NCBI GenBank assembly: GCA_020342235.1
Contig: CP073219.1
Span: forward strand, 930,001 to 994,000
DNA: 64,000 nt
Direction: 5' to 3'
Origin: Saccharomycopsis phalli
Taxonomy: Eukaryota > Ascomycota > Saccharomycetes > Ascoideales > Saccharomycopsidaceae
This document shows positions 1-10,090 of this stretch, in pieces (the first letter of the stretch is position 1; each line of letters begins with the position of its first letter). The notes under the pieces are model-generated. The model was not told the origin of the DNA, made no database searches, and saw only the letters and a list, made by a program, of their open reading frames with translations. Made by a program: the position numbers and the translations under genes.

Positions 1-945
1 AACGGATCAGATGTTGCGAAGGAGGCTTCGGACATTGTTCTTACCGACGACAACTTTGCTTCGATCTTGAATGCCGTCGAGGAAGGAAGAAGAATGTCGG
101 CGAATATTAAAAAGTTTGTGTTACAATTACTCGCTGAGAATGTCGCCCAGGCAATCTACTTGATGGTGGGACTTTGCTTCGTGGACCAGTCTGGCTTTTC
201 TGTGTTCCCGTTGTCTCCAGTGGAAGTGCTTTGGATTCTTGTGGTAACGTCGTGCTTCCCAGCAATTGGATTGGCTGGCCAGGCGGCTTCACCTGAGATT
301 TTGGAAGAATCGCCAGATTCGCGGATTTTCACCAAGGAGGTCATTATCGACATGTTTGCCTACGGATTGTGGATGGCTGTGTGCTGCTTGGTCAACTTTG
401 TCATCATTGTCTATGGCAAGGGCGACGGATACTTGGGTGTTGACTGTAACACCAACAGCGCAAGTTCACATACATGCGACTTGGTGTTCCGGGCGCGATC
501 TGCGTCATTTGCAACCATGACTTGGTGCGCCTTGATCTTGGCCTGGGAGTGTATACATCCGACCAACTCGTTGTTCCACATGAACCAGGCGACCGATCAC
601 CCATGGTGGAAGCAAACTGCAATTGATCTTTGGGGCAACCAGTTTTTGTTCTGGTCGGTGATCTTTGGCTTTGTCACTGTCTTCCCGGTGATCTACATCC
701 CAGTGATCAACACCAAGGTGTTTCTCCACAAGGGAATTGGCTACGAATGGGGTGTGGCTATTGCGTTTACGGTTTTGTTTTTATTGGGCGCCGAGACCTG
801 GAAATGGATCAAGAGAATTTACCTTCGGCACGCTGCTGCCAGAAAGGCCACCAACCCAGAGTATGAGTTGGAGAGAAACGACCCGTTTCAAAAGTACTCT
901 TCGTTTTCCAGAGCCAACACCGGGAACTCCACCACGTTGGTTTAG
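1..945 (+). CDS. ENA1: ENA-type Na+/Li+ P-type ATPase, C-terminal part
   Basis: The frame is open from base 1, so the gene enters from the left edge; 314 C-terminal residues are present. The first residues contain VAKEASDIVLTDDNFASI, the end of the P-type ATPase hinge region just before M5, and NAVEEGRRM follows as in fungal type IID (ENA) pumps. About six hydrophobic segments (M5-M10) can be seen, separated by short loops, and the tail is short and hydrophilic. The family exports Na+ or Li+ (K+ in some members) across the plasma membrane using ATP. The phosphorylation and nucleotide-binding domains lie outside the window. Assignment to ENA rather than PMA or PMR pumps rests on the hinge sequence and the long M7-M8 loop. 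The paralogue number cannot be decided from this piece. Confidence 0.9.
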   Translation, partial: NGSDVAKEASDIVLTDDNFASILNAVEEGRRMSANIKKFVLQLLAENVAQAIYLMVGLCFVDQSGFSVFPLSPVEVLWILVVTSCFPAIGLAGQAASPEILEESPDSRIFTKEVIIDMFAYGLWMAVCCLVNFVIIVYGKGDGYLGVDCNTNSASSHTCDLVFRARSASFATMTWCALILAWECIHPTNSLFHMNQATDHPWWKQTAIDLWGNQFLFWSVIFGFVTVFPVIYIPVINTKVFLHKGIGYEWGVAIAFTVLFLLGAETWKWIKRIYLRHAAARKATNPEYELERNDPFQKYSSFSRANTGNSTTLV

Positions 946-1671
946 GGCGGTTGGATGTATTTATTTTGATAGATGGAGCAGTGAACATGAGTGTATTTAG
1001 GTGCTGTAGGTACCCCGCAATGTCCCAACAGGCATGTACCATTGTAAATCGATTGATGCGGATATAGCCAAGGTCGGATTTGTACTTTATATAGCACCTG
1101 CAGTAGCTTTTGACTTGGTGCGCGAATCGTTCATCTCGCATTCAGGACTGCTGATGCCGGGAATTGCATTCCAGCTAGCGAGAATTGCGGTTTGAATGGG
1201 TGTGATAGTAGGGTTAGAGGGTCATGCAGAAGTGATTAAGACGTGAGTGTGGGTAAATAGCAATGGAAGCAATGTAAATACGAAATTGCCGGAGCGCAAT
1301 GTAGGGCTTGGTCTCAGACTGCTATGTGGTAGGAGTAACGATACGGTCAATTAAATGTGGACAAAAAATTGTGAACAAATTGCGGACAAAAAATTGTGAA
1401 CAAATTGCGGACAAAAAATTGTGAACAAATTGCGGACAAAAAATTGTGAACAAATTGCGGACAAATTGTGAACAAATTACGGAAAAATTGCGGACAACTT
1501 TTGGACAAATTGTAGACAAATAAATCACTTCAATTATCCAACCAAATAATTGTCTCCCACCCAAGACCAAACCAAGCATGCCTGTCAATCTGGCCCGATC
1601 TCATGTGCCGCCCGGGATACCCGGCCGTAGCGCGGTGACAAAAACCACGTTGATTGATCCAGTGTATACCC
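946..1671. other. Intergenic region, ENA 3' side and GLO3 promoter
   Basis: No gene is supported here. The region holds the ENA 3' flank, a tandem array with a 25 bp period (1356-1530) and the GLO3 promoter. A partial Reb1-like sequence (gatacccgg) lies at about 1615. The small open frames antisense to the array simply follow the repeat. Confidence 0.7.
1356..1530. repeat. 25 bp tandem repeat upstream of GLO3
   Basis: Four nearly exact 25 bp units, each starting gcggacaaaaaa (tgtggac in the first) and ending gtgaacaaatt, are followed by shortened and diverged units down to about 1530. The array is AT-rich and ends about 140 bp before the GLO3 start codon, inside the likely promoter. Confidence 0.9.
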
Positions 1672-3000
1672 ATGTCTGACGAATTAGCTACGCCAGAAGA
1701 AATCAAGGCGGTGTTCTCGAAACTCCAGAAAACCCCCATCAACAAGGTATGCTTTGACTGCTCCAACAAAAACCCCACCTGGACATCTGTTCCGTTTGGT
1801 GTGTTTCTTTGCTTGGAGTGCTCCTCGGTCCACCGAAACTTGGGCGTGCACATTTCGTTTGTCAAGTCGTCCAACTTGGACAAGTGGACAAGAATACAGT
1901 TGCGGGGCATGAAGGTCGGCGGAAACAAAGTCGCCAAGGAATATTTCATCAAGCGTGGAGGACAAGCCTTGTTGACCCGTGATGCCAAGCAAAAGTACAC
2001 CAGCACCATAGCAGCAAACTACAAGAAGGACTTGGCCTCGTGGGCATTGAAGGATGAAAAGGCGTTCCCAGACAGAGTCGTGGTGGAAGAAGCCAACGAG
2101 GGCTCGTCGTCCAGTGAAACCACCACTGCGGGAAACAGCACCGACGATTTCTTTTCCAACTGGGAAAAACCGGTGGCCAGTACCCCGTCACCACAGCTCT
2201 CGCGGCTGACCACTCCCGACGGCACTGTGAAGCCAAAGGCCAAGGCACCAGTCCGAGGACAGATGTTGAAGAGTACTGGTACTAAGAAGCACTCTATTCT
2301 CAGTGGTGGGGGAAACCGGAAAACCAAGTTGGGAGCACGGAAAATGGCTGCTGATGAGATTGACTTTGATGCTGCTGAGAAGCAGGCGCAAAAGGATGCA
2401 GAGGAGGCCCAGAAATTAGGATACAATCCAAAGGACGACGAGTCTGACGACGACAGCACCGTGCAATCGAAGAAGCCGGTGTCCCTGTTCTCCTTGGCCA
2501 AGCCATCTGCTAACGACGGTTGGCAAGAGCCAAAGAAAAACGAGGTCGAGCAAGAAGTGGCCCCGAAACTTGCCAAGCTTGGCTTCGGCATGGTAGCCTC
2601 GTCAGCTCCTGTGGATAACGCCTCCACCAAGAGAGCCAATGTCTCGTACAGCACCGAGGCTCGGGACAAGTACGGAAGTCAAAAGGCGATTTCATCAGAC
2701 GAGTTTTTCGGCCGCAAGACGTTTGACCCGACCCTCAAGCAGGAGGCCAAGCAACGGTTGCAGAACTTTGACGGGGCGCAATCGATTTCGTCGGCTGCCT
2801 ACTTTGGAGAGGAGGAAGAACGCTCGGTGCGGCCTGGAGAAGACAACTTTAATATTAGAGACATGGATTTTGAAGGCACCGCCCGGCAAATTGCCAGCAC
2901 GATCCAGAGCACAACCGGACAGGACGTAGGAGCATTAAAAGACGCTTTGGAACAAGGGGCAAACAAATTGGGTGGTTACTTGAGAGACTACTTACGTTGA
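1672..3000 (+). CDS. GLO3: ADP-ribosylation factor GTPase-activating protein Glo3
   Basis: This encodes a 442 aa ArfGAP of the ArfGAP2/3 (Glo3) type, which stimulates GTP hydrolysis by Arf1 on COPI vesicles in Golgi-to-ER transport. The N-terminal zinc finger is C27-x2-C30-x16-C47-x2-C50, followed by the arginine finger R55 in CSSVHRNLG. The middle contains DDFFSNWEKP and KKHSILS, both shared with yeast Glo3. The C-terminal part carries two Glo3-motif elements, ISSDEFFG and ISSAAYFG, and the protein ends in RDYLR. The ATG at 1672 is chosen because MSDELATPEE leads directly into the finger; the frame continues upstream only through a TTG. One CTG in VSxFSLAK would be read as serine. The length is slightly shorter than the roughly 490 aa of S. 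cerevisiae Glo3. Confidence 0.95.
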   Translation: MSDELATPEEIKAVFSKLQKTPINKVCFDCSNKNPTWTSVPFGVFLCLECSSVHRNLGVHISFVKSSNLDKWTRIQLRGMKVGGNKVAKEYFIKRGGQALLTRDAKQKYTSTIAANYKKDLASWALKDEKAFPDRVVVEEANEGSSSSETTTAGNSTDDFFSNWEKPVASTPSPQLSRLTTPDGTVKPKAKAPVRGQMLKSTGTKKHSILSGGGNRKTKLGARKMAADEIDFDAAEKQAQKDAEEAQKLGYNPKDDESDDDSTVQSKKPVSLFSLAKPSANDGWQEPKKNEVEQEVAPKLAKLGFGMVASSAPVDNASTKRANVSYSTEARDKYGSQKAISSDEFFGRKTFDPTLKQEAKQRLQNFDGAQSISSAAYFGEEEERSVRPGEDNFNIRDMDFEGTARQIASTIQSTTGQDVGALKDALEQGANKLGGYLRDYLR

Positions 3001-3024
3001 TGTATATACGGTATAATATGAAGG

Positions 3025-3031
3025 CGGGTAA
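3025..3031 (+). promoter_or_regulatory. Reb1-type motif CGGGTAA upstream of ULP2
   Basis: CGGGTAA lies in the 85 bp gap between GLO3 and the proposed ULP2 start codon. It matches the TTACCCG consensus of the general regulatory factor Reb1. Function is inferred from the consensus only. Confidence 0.45.
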
Positions 3032-3085
3032 CCTGCTATTGACAATTGTAGCGAGGCATGTTAGGCAGTAGGGTGAACACACCAA

Positions 3086-5964
3086 ATGGTGAGAACCAGC
3101 TTGCCGGGACAATCTGGAAGGAAAGGTGGATCCGAACGGCGTAGTTTTGGCCTCGTTCCGCTGAATAGGCTAGTGTGGGTATTCTGATCTTGTCTCATGA
3201 CGACGTTTTTGCTAACTATTTTAGGGACTTGGACGACAATCTTGTGAGGAGAGACAAGAAGCAGTTGGACACTGGGAGCAGTTTGCTGGTCAATTCTCTG
3301 TCCCGAAAGCACCAGCAGAAGGAGCCCCCGAAGGAAATTTTTTATGAACCGCTACTGGATGAGGACATCTCCACTGGAGAAGTGGTGCACAAGCCCGTAA
3401 AAAAGCACATCAACTATGGCACGTTTGACTTTGGCGACGACGTAAAAGTACTCAGCAACAGCAAGAACGAGATCATCTCTGCCGCATTGAAAGGCATCAA
3501 GACCAAGGAAAACACCCGAACGTTCAACAAGCATTTTGGCGATGAGCGGGTCCCATCCAAGCATTTGAAATCCGGCACTGGCATTTCGGTTCCCGTGCGA
3601 CTCAAGGATAAAAAGAGCGACTTAGTAAACATGGGAAAGGGTGCAACCTTCAAGGTCAGGCATATCAAGTTTAATACCCAGAAAATCCTCACGAGGAATT
3701 TGTTGGTGGAGAACCAGAAGCGCATGGAAAAATACATGACTGTCAAAGTGACCAAAGATGGAATTCTCTGCATCATATCGGGTACCTCAATCATTGAAAT
3801 CAATCTCAAAATGGAAACCAAGGCAATCTACCAAAGCAGCGACACTTTGCTCATCATGAGGAACTCCCCTGCTTCGATGTTGGAGTTCAGCTCCAGAAGC
3901 AGGTCCTACACCATGATCCTTTTAGGCGGCATCGTCGAGTATAAGTCGGGATACGAAATAATCGACAATATCCCAAAAGTGACCCAAGTGTCGCTTGCTT
4001 CTTTAGTACTGAGCTTCAACGAGATTTACCAAGAGCCAATGTTGATGAAGTTCCTCGACAAGGATCTCAATTCATTGAGCAAAGTGAAAAGCAAGTCAAC
4101 ACATAAAATAGCACCAATAGATTTCTATGCCAAGCTGGAAAAACCACATAAAAACTCATCTACCAACACTCACGCCGTGCATCCTAAAGACCAAAAGAAA
4201 CAAGGTTCACCAGACAAGAGCATTTCCCCAGAAAAATTTTATTCAAAGCCCAAGAAACAACTGAACTTGGACAGCTTGGGAATAAAATTGCGCAGAAACC
4301 CATGCCGGGAAAAACCCATGGTCGACTACAGCGATAGCACGCAAAATGTAGAGGTGATTCACACAGATAAATTCAGCAAATTGAGATATGATTTTAAAGA
4401 CAAGAGCCTGATAGAAATTGTAACATCCGACTATTGTACTTTGTATAATAGGCAATGGATTAATGATACAATGATAGATTTTTTTTTAAAATATTACGTC
4501 GAGAAGGCAGTCGAGAGTGGGAAGATACAACGAAATGATGCATTTGTTCTAACAAGCTTCTTCTTTACAAAACTCATGAGCTCAGGAGACAAGGAAGACT
4601 ATTACGCCACAATAAGTCGATGGCTTAAAAAGTCAGAGCTTTACAAATATCGATATATAATCATGCCCATAAACGAAGACTATCACTGGTATTGTGCTGT
4701 CATTTATAACTTTTCCGGGGTTATTGACTTGGTGAAAAATTCAGACAATCCTCACATTGAAGAGGATCCCGATATTATAGAAGCCGAGCGGCCAGATCCC
4801 CGCAAAGTAACAATATACTATTTTGACTCCTTGGGTCAGACCCATGGCAACTTGGCAAAACCAATCAGATCACTATTAATAGGATATGCCGAAGACGTCT
4901 TGTCGGTGAAGCTTTCGGAGGACGCTTTTATAGTCACAGATGCCTTGGTGCCTAAGCAGAAAAACCTTGTTGACTGTGGGATCCATGTAATTTACAACGT
5001 CAAGAAGTTCTTTGATAACATTGAAAAGGTATTGGCTCTTTGGACAAAGGCTCCCAAGAGACCTGCCTTGGCTTTGGGGAATATTTTTGCCAGAGGTGAA
5101 CGAGAAAGGATGAGATTGACCCTAAGGAAGACTCTACTTGACCTTGAAGAGAAGCAGAAATGGGAAATTAAAAATGATACCCAAGAGAAGATGAATGACG
5201 ACTCAGATGTCGAGGAAATTTTGAAAGAAAGTCAGGTAGACAAGATAAGCACTCTGGTTCCCATATCTAAACTGGAGCCTGACGATAATGTCCACGAAGA
5301 ATATCATGAAGTAGCTCCCGAAGAACGTTGTGAGACAGTCTCTGAAAAAGAGAATCATGTTTTGGAGAAAATTCTAGATGAGTCTGGAGGAGAAAATGTC
5401 GACGGAAAAATTGCACAAGACCTCATAAGCGAGAGTGATAAGGAGGTAAATCTGCCCAAGACAACAGAAATATCTGATTCCTATAGCCGCATGATCATTG
5501 ATGATACTTCAAAGGAGAAACAAGACGCAGAAATTGAACCTTTTCTAAAGCTAGGTCTCAGCCAAGACTCATTAGTAGGAGCAGACAAGACAGCCGAAAT
5601 TGACGAGCTGAGCAAAGAAGAGGAATCTTCAATTGAAAAATCGCAAATATTCAGCGCCAGAGGGAATAGCACCCAGTTTGGAGTGGAGGAAGATACGATA
5701 ACGAATAGTGAAGTACATTCAGTTGATTCTGATGATGATGACCATATTAATTTAAACAAGTCCCAGCTGGCTACTAGGGCTGTGGTAACTCCCAAGAAAC
5801 GGCCTATAAATCGGAAGCCTGTGGGTGGAAAGAATATGATTATTGACATGGCCAATGAAAGTGGGGAGTCCAGTACTGAAGATGACATTGTGGAGTCGCA
5901 TTTGGATGGAGGCTTATTTGCAATTTTATCAAACAGTAAGCGACGAGAAACCCGGAGACATTAG
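3086..5964 (+). CDS. ULP2: SUMO-specific protease Ulp2 (Smt4), proposed two-exon gene
   Basis: This is a C48-family desumoylating cysteine protease of the Ulp2 branch, a nuclear enzyme that trims poly-SUMO chains. The protease domain shows YNRQWINDTMIDFF at its start, then His in DYHWYC (about residue 517), Asp in YYFDSLGQTH (about 564) and Cys in LVDCGIHVIYN (about 614). As in S. cerevisiae Ulp2, a long N-terminal region precedes the domain and an acidic, disordered C-terminal region follows it. The unspliced frame has no ATG until about residue 152. I propose exon 1 at 3086-3174 and exon 2 at 3225-5964, joined over a 50 nt intron, giving 942 aa starting MVRTSLPGQS. This is the only nearby ATG and GT pair that keeps frame with the strong TGCTAAC..TAG acceptor. 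The domain call is firm; the 5' end is an inference. Confidence 0.85.
3175..3224 (+). other. Candidate 50 nt intron in ULP2
   Basis: The donor is GTGGGT at 3175. The branch site TGCTAAC is at 3210-3216, followed by TATTTTAG ending at 3224. Splicing joins CTA-GT to G-GAC and removes an in-frame stop of the upstream frame. Branch and acceptor are near consensus; the donor is unusual (GTATGT or GTAAGT would be typical). Confidence 0.55.
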
Positions 5965-6180
5965 AATTGGAAATAGTTGCTAACCAGCCATATAATGTAA
6001 TGGCTTAATATTAGGTTGCCAGCCACAAAGTACATGCTGCTATTGATTGCCACAATTCAGTTAAACTATTATAATTTGCGATGTGATACAACAATATATA
6101 ATCGTGTGCTTTTCAGAAAAAAATGCTATGTATATATATATATGGGTACCTTGCGGCATACTTGTATGTGTGTATTTAAT

Positions 6181-9100
6181 TTAAGCTTCATCCACTTCCA
6201 TGTTTTCCAACTTTTGGACCTTTCCGTATAATTCATCCTTCACCTTTTTATTTATATCTTCATAGTAAACTTTAATAGCAGCCTGTATCTTAATGCTCAT
6301 GCAAAGTAAAAGTGCAGTTGGGAAACAAGATGCCACCATTAATCGATAAATATGAATACACATAGCACCATTGAGCGCAGTGTTTTCAGCAAGATATCTA
6401 AATGTCTTAGTAAGGACAAAGTAACCTATCCCAGCAATAGAATAGTATAAGCATTCACGACGAATGAAGTCACGACCAATTGGTATCAAATAATTGTTCC
6501 AAACATTTTCAGTTGCATGTCTTGCAAGAATCTGCCGAAACTCAGATACCACCAAGAAGCCCCCAAAATCAGGGATAATAACATAATATAATACCATCAA
6601 ATGAATAGGCAACGTAAACTTGTTGATGATTAGAGGCGTCTGTGTGAAGAAATTCAAGTTTTTATTCATCAAATATGCGTAGGGAAGATTGACACTTAGC
6701 CCATTTGAAATATATAGCTTTGCCAATGCAAGCGCATGAAGCGCAGCATTCACTAAAAATAGAACCAAATATTTTCGAAGTTTCACTGATATGGACCTTA
6801 GTACTGTTGACATCAACTGTTTTAAAGAATTGTCCTTGTCAGTATCCTGTTCATCATACTCTACTTCTAAGTCAGAAGCTATATCTTGGTTATCAAGGTC
6901 TTGTCCTGCATTTTCTCTGATTTCTTCTCTTTCAGAACGTTGTCTAATCTGCGCTTCCTTCTGTTTTCTGTGATTTTCACGGTTTGTTAAATAATTATCC
7001 AAGAATTCCAAACCAACACTTAAAAATAAGAATCCCAATAATAATGAATAGTAATCGATCACTAATGGGTCAGTGCAGTAGCTACCAGGCAGCCCAAAAA
7101 CCAATTTAATTACATTGAACTGGCTATATTCGCATAGCACATAGCAGACTAACTTTCCAATAGAGCATGCCATCACGCTCACAAACACTACCAATGTTAT
7201 TGAAAATAACCACAAATAAAGTAATAATCCAAATACCCTTGTTTTAAATACAGGTGGTCGATATACCACAGTGTGCGTAGTTGGACTAAGGCCTTCGTCG
7301 TCTGAGTCCGAGTCCCATTCGTCCTTGATATCCTCCTGTTCTTTTATAGGGCCAAGCAAGACATCATCTTTTGTCACTGGTACAAACATTTTCTTTAGTA
7401 GCCTTCTGCTCATTGTCTCATTATCAGGTGCTCTAACAAAGTTACCATCAGGAACAAACACCACATTTATCTCAGGGTTACTTTCAAAATAACTCTTGAC
7501 ATTATATTGGGAACAAGGCACTTTGTAATCTGGTTGCTGCTTACTTAGTAGCTGATAAAAGAAATTTCTGTATACAATTTGACCCCTCTCTTGAGGATTA
7601 TCAATGTCCAAAATAAACGAGGACAATCTGAGATTTCTGCAGGTGATTCTAAAAGCCTGCTTCCAGTATATCCTCAAGTATTTGGAGATTAATGCAGTGT
7701 TGCTCAGTAGTTTCCATATAGTAAGATTAGTTATTACCACGTATCCATGGTTAAAATCTGTCCTTACTATCGGTAAAGGCGATACATTGTTGTCCAAGAT
7801 CAATGGTAAAAAAAATCGCAAAGAATATGACACTGAACCAAGGCACACTACTATGAGAATAGTGTAAATGAATGCACTTAAACCAATTCTTGAGAGTTGA
7901 AGCGTCAATGGTCTGGCCAAAGAATGGCGCAATAAGTGAGCGTTGTGGTCATCTGGAGATCTGATGAAATATAAGACGCCAGGTCTTAAAATATGTGTTC
8001 GGGTCATTCCGACAAAAAATGATAAAATGCACATGTAGGAAGTTCCAATCAGCCAATAGTACAAGGTTTTGAAAAACCCAGTCATTACAACTGATCCGTC
8101 AAGCTCGTTGGATGCGAATAACCTTATCACGTTTTCCTTCACGACAGAAGAAGGATCAAATCTATTGATTAACTCAAATCTGAAGCTGGATAATATTATT
8201 GGTGCTATAGCAAAATCCACCAAGACACCACTGTAGATTGGGAACACAATTAATTCAACAATGAAAATAAGTACAACTTTCAATGTTGACTTAACCTCAA
8301 ATAGTCTTAGCCATAAGATATAGTAGCGGTTTCTAGGCAAACTGCCCAAGTAGTTCATCAACAAATATAGAGATACGCCCACAATCAAATACGTGATTAG
8401 AACTGGGGTGGCTCTTTCCCAGAATGTTGGTGGGTAGTGCGACATTAGTATGTTATTAAATAGGGTCAAGGTAGGGGTGACAAGCATCTGATCAAGTAAT
8501 ATAATAGCACGGTAGATACTCTTTGCAATGATATTGGAATCATACTTGCAGTGTTCGTCAATGAAACGAGACGCGGCAAGGATAGTACTTGGGCTTCTGG
8601 TCTGGAGAGCAAGTAAGGTATATCTTTTGAGGTTTTGGACGATTATTGATGAGTCATATGCCAAACGCAAGATGTGGTAGGTAAGATGAATGACAAGCTT
8701 TCCAAAGCTGCTAGGGGACAAGTAAAATATTAGAAAGAACCCGGCAATGATTAAGTTGGCAATACTTGCCAACTGAATTGGGAAAATCGCACTTAACCCA
8801 GCAGTAAGATTCACCAAAAAATTGTCTTGATTATTGCCTGGGCGTATTACTGGTGCTGCAGGAACCTCTTCTGGATGTTCTTCTGCCTGTCGCTGTTCTT
8901 GTTGGAATGCGCCTATTATTTCCTCGGCCTCTATTTCTGCCTGAGCCTGTTCATCGCGATTTAATCTTCCTGGGAAATGGGGTGGAAATTCAATGTCTTG
9001 GTCAGCCGCACCCAAATTGATGGCATTTGTATCTGGGGCGTTTTGGCGATGTATTTGATGGAACAATTCCCGTTCTTCGGGTTGGAAAAGTGGCCCAAAG

Positions 9101-9984
9101 ATATCATCATGGTTGTTGAATTCTCTGGGCTCGGCTCTATTGTGGTTTCTTTCAAGGGGATTTCCTCCAAGGGGGTTTCCTCCAAGGAAATTTCTCCCAA
9201 GAGGATTTCTTTCAAGAGGATTTCTTTCGAGAGGATTTCCTCCAAGGAGATTTATTTCAAGAGGACGTCCTTCAAGGGGATTCTGGCCAGGCCGGCGTTC
9301 AACCAACTGTAGTTCTTGAGCAAGGGCCAGGAGCTCTTCCTCGCTAAGCAGCAAGGAGGCTCGTGGCTTGGCAACTTGCTGGTACTTTTTCTTCAACTTT
9401 TCAAAAGCAGAGTCGCGGACCACTGAGTCGTAGGTGAATACAATAGACAAGATCATCAGGGCCATGACGAAGATGCAGCCAAAGGACTCTAGCCAATACA
9501 ATCTGAACACAAGGAAAACCTTTGAGTCGAAAAACCAGGAAGTTCCCTTGGTTTCCTTGTTGAATAGATAGTACGTGCCAAACATCAACGACTTGCCCAC
9601 GTTATCTGGATAAGGCAAGCGGCCGTCGAGAATCCAATTGGCAAACCTGCTAGTCAACCGGAAAAAGACAGGCACCTGGATCACAATAAAGAGCAAGGTG
9701 TTGAAGGCAATGAAAAAAGTATTGAACGCCTGGTTGAACTGGCAGATGCTGCGTCTGATAATCCACAGTATCGGCACGGTATCAGGGGTGTCGGCATCAT
9801 ATATGGTGGTGAACTTGTATTGCACGTTACAAATGTCACACTTGGCGGCCTTGTTGGAGTGATTGAGCCACTCCGTCAAGCAGTCCTGGTGAATATATTT
9901 GATAGAGCCACGACACTTGCACGGGTAAAACAATGGCCTGTCAGGGGTGGCCCCAGACCGACAGATCCTACATGTATCCGACAT
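6181..9984 (-). CDS. SSM4: ER membrane RING-CH E3 ubiquitin ligase Doa10 (Ssm4)
   Basis: A 1267 aa polytopic ER and inner nuclear membrane ubiquitin ligase of ER-associated degradation. The N-terminal RING-CH finger is complete: C5, C8, C22, C24, H32, C35, C49 and C52, with PCKCRGSIKYIH as in yeast Ssm4 (1319 aa). Many hydrophobic segments follow, as expected for the roughly 14-span family. The ATG at 9984 (MSDTCRIC) is preferred. An upstream in-frame ATG at 10119 would add 45 residues and run across the divergent CDC26 start, which is unlikely. A cytosolic loop near residues 230-285 contains a repeated pentapeptide of the NPLER/NPLGG type, encoded by a 15 bp minisatellite. The gene is divergent from CDC26 with 106 bp between start codons and convergent with ULP2. 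Confidence 0.95.
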   Translation of the reverse strand: MSDTCRICRSGATPDRPLFYPCKCRGSIKYIHQDCLTEWLNHSNKAAKCDICNVQYKFTTIYDADTPDTVPILWIIRRSICQFNQAFNTFFIAFNTLLFIVIQVPVFFRLTSRFANWILDGRLPYPDNVGKSLMFGTYYLFNKETKGTSWFFDSKVFLVFRLYWLESFGCIFVMALMILSIVFTYDSVVRDSAFEKLKKKYQQVAKPRASLLLSEEELLALAQELQLVERRPGQNPLEGRPLEINLLGGNPLERNPLERNPLGRNFLGGNPLGGNPLERNHNRAEPREFNNHDDIFGPLFQPEERELFHQIHRQNAPDTNAINLGAADQDIEFPPHFPGRLNRDEQAQAEIEAEEIIGAFQQEQRQAEEHPEEVPAAPVIRPGNNQDNFLVNLTAGLSAIFPIQLASIANLIIAGFFLIFYLSPSSFGKLVIHLTYHILRLAYDSSIIVQNLKRYTLLALQTRSPSTILAASRFIDEHCKYDSNIIAKSIYRAIILLDQMLVTPTLTLFNNILMSHYPPTFWERATPVLITYLIVGVSLYLLMNYLGSLPRNRYYILWLRLFEVKSTLKVVLIFIVELIVFPIYSGVLVDFAIAPIILSSFRFELINRFDPSSVVKENVIRLFASNELDGSVVMTGFFKTLYYWLIGTSYMCILSFFVGMTRTHILRPGVLYFIRSPDDHNAHLLRHSLARPLTLQLSRIGLSAFIYTILIVVCLGSVSYSLRFFLPLILDNNVSPLPIVRTDFNHGYVVITNLTIWKLLSNTALISKYLRIYWKQAFRITCRNLRLSSFILDIDNPQERGQIVYRNFFYQLLSKQQPDYKVPCSQYNVKSYFESNPEINVVFVPDGNFVRAPDNETMSRRLLKKMFVPVTKDDVLLGPIKEQEDIKDEWDSDSDDEGLSPTTHTVVYRPPVFKTRVFGLLLYLWLFSITLVVFVSVMACSIGKLVCYVLCEYSQFNVIKLVFGLPGSYCTDPLVIDYYSLLLGFLFLSVGLEFLDNYLTNRENHRKQKEAQIRQRSEREEIRENAGQDLDNQDIASDLEVEYDEQDTDKDNSLKQLMSTVLRSISVKLRKYLVLFLVNAALHALALAKLYISNGLSVNLPYAYLMNKNLNFFTQTPLIINKFTLPIHLMVLYYVIIPDFGGFLVVSEFRQILARHATENVWNNYLIPIGRDFIRRECLYYSIAGIGYFVLTKTFRYLAENTALNGAMCIHIYRLMVASCFPTALLLCMSIKIQAAIKVYYEDINKKVKDELYGKVQKLENMEVDEA
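9145..9286 (-). repeat. 15 bp coding minisatellite in SSM4
   Basis: About nine degenerate 15 bp units (plus-strand type ttcctccaaggggat) encode NPLER, NPLGG, NFLGG and similar pentapeptides in the loop after the first membrane segments. The period keeps the reading frame. Confidence 0.85.
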
Positions 9985-10035
9985 GTTCTCCTTCACATTT
10001 GTCCTGTGGCAAGCGGTTTTCAATATCTGCGTGGC

Positions 10036-10042
10036 CGGGTAA
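10036..10042 (+). promoter_or_regulatory. Reb1-type motif in the SSM4/CDC26 divergent promoter
   Basis: CGGGTAA sits about midway between the SSM4 start (9984, minus) and the CDC26 start (10091, plus). It could serve both genes. Consensus match only. Confidence 0.45.
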
Positions 10043-10090
10043 GTAGCATGTAGATGCGCAGATTGGGCCGTGATTGATTTATATTGGCAA

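Noticed and set aside
3175-3630. ULP2 translation from the GTG at 3175 or the first in-frame ATG near 3630
   Set aside because: The GTG coincides with the likely intron donor and the branch/acceptor lies just downstream; the later ATG would discard over 100 conserved-looking codons.
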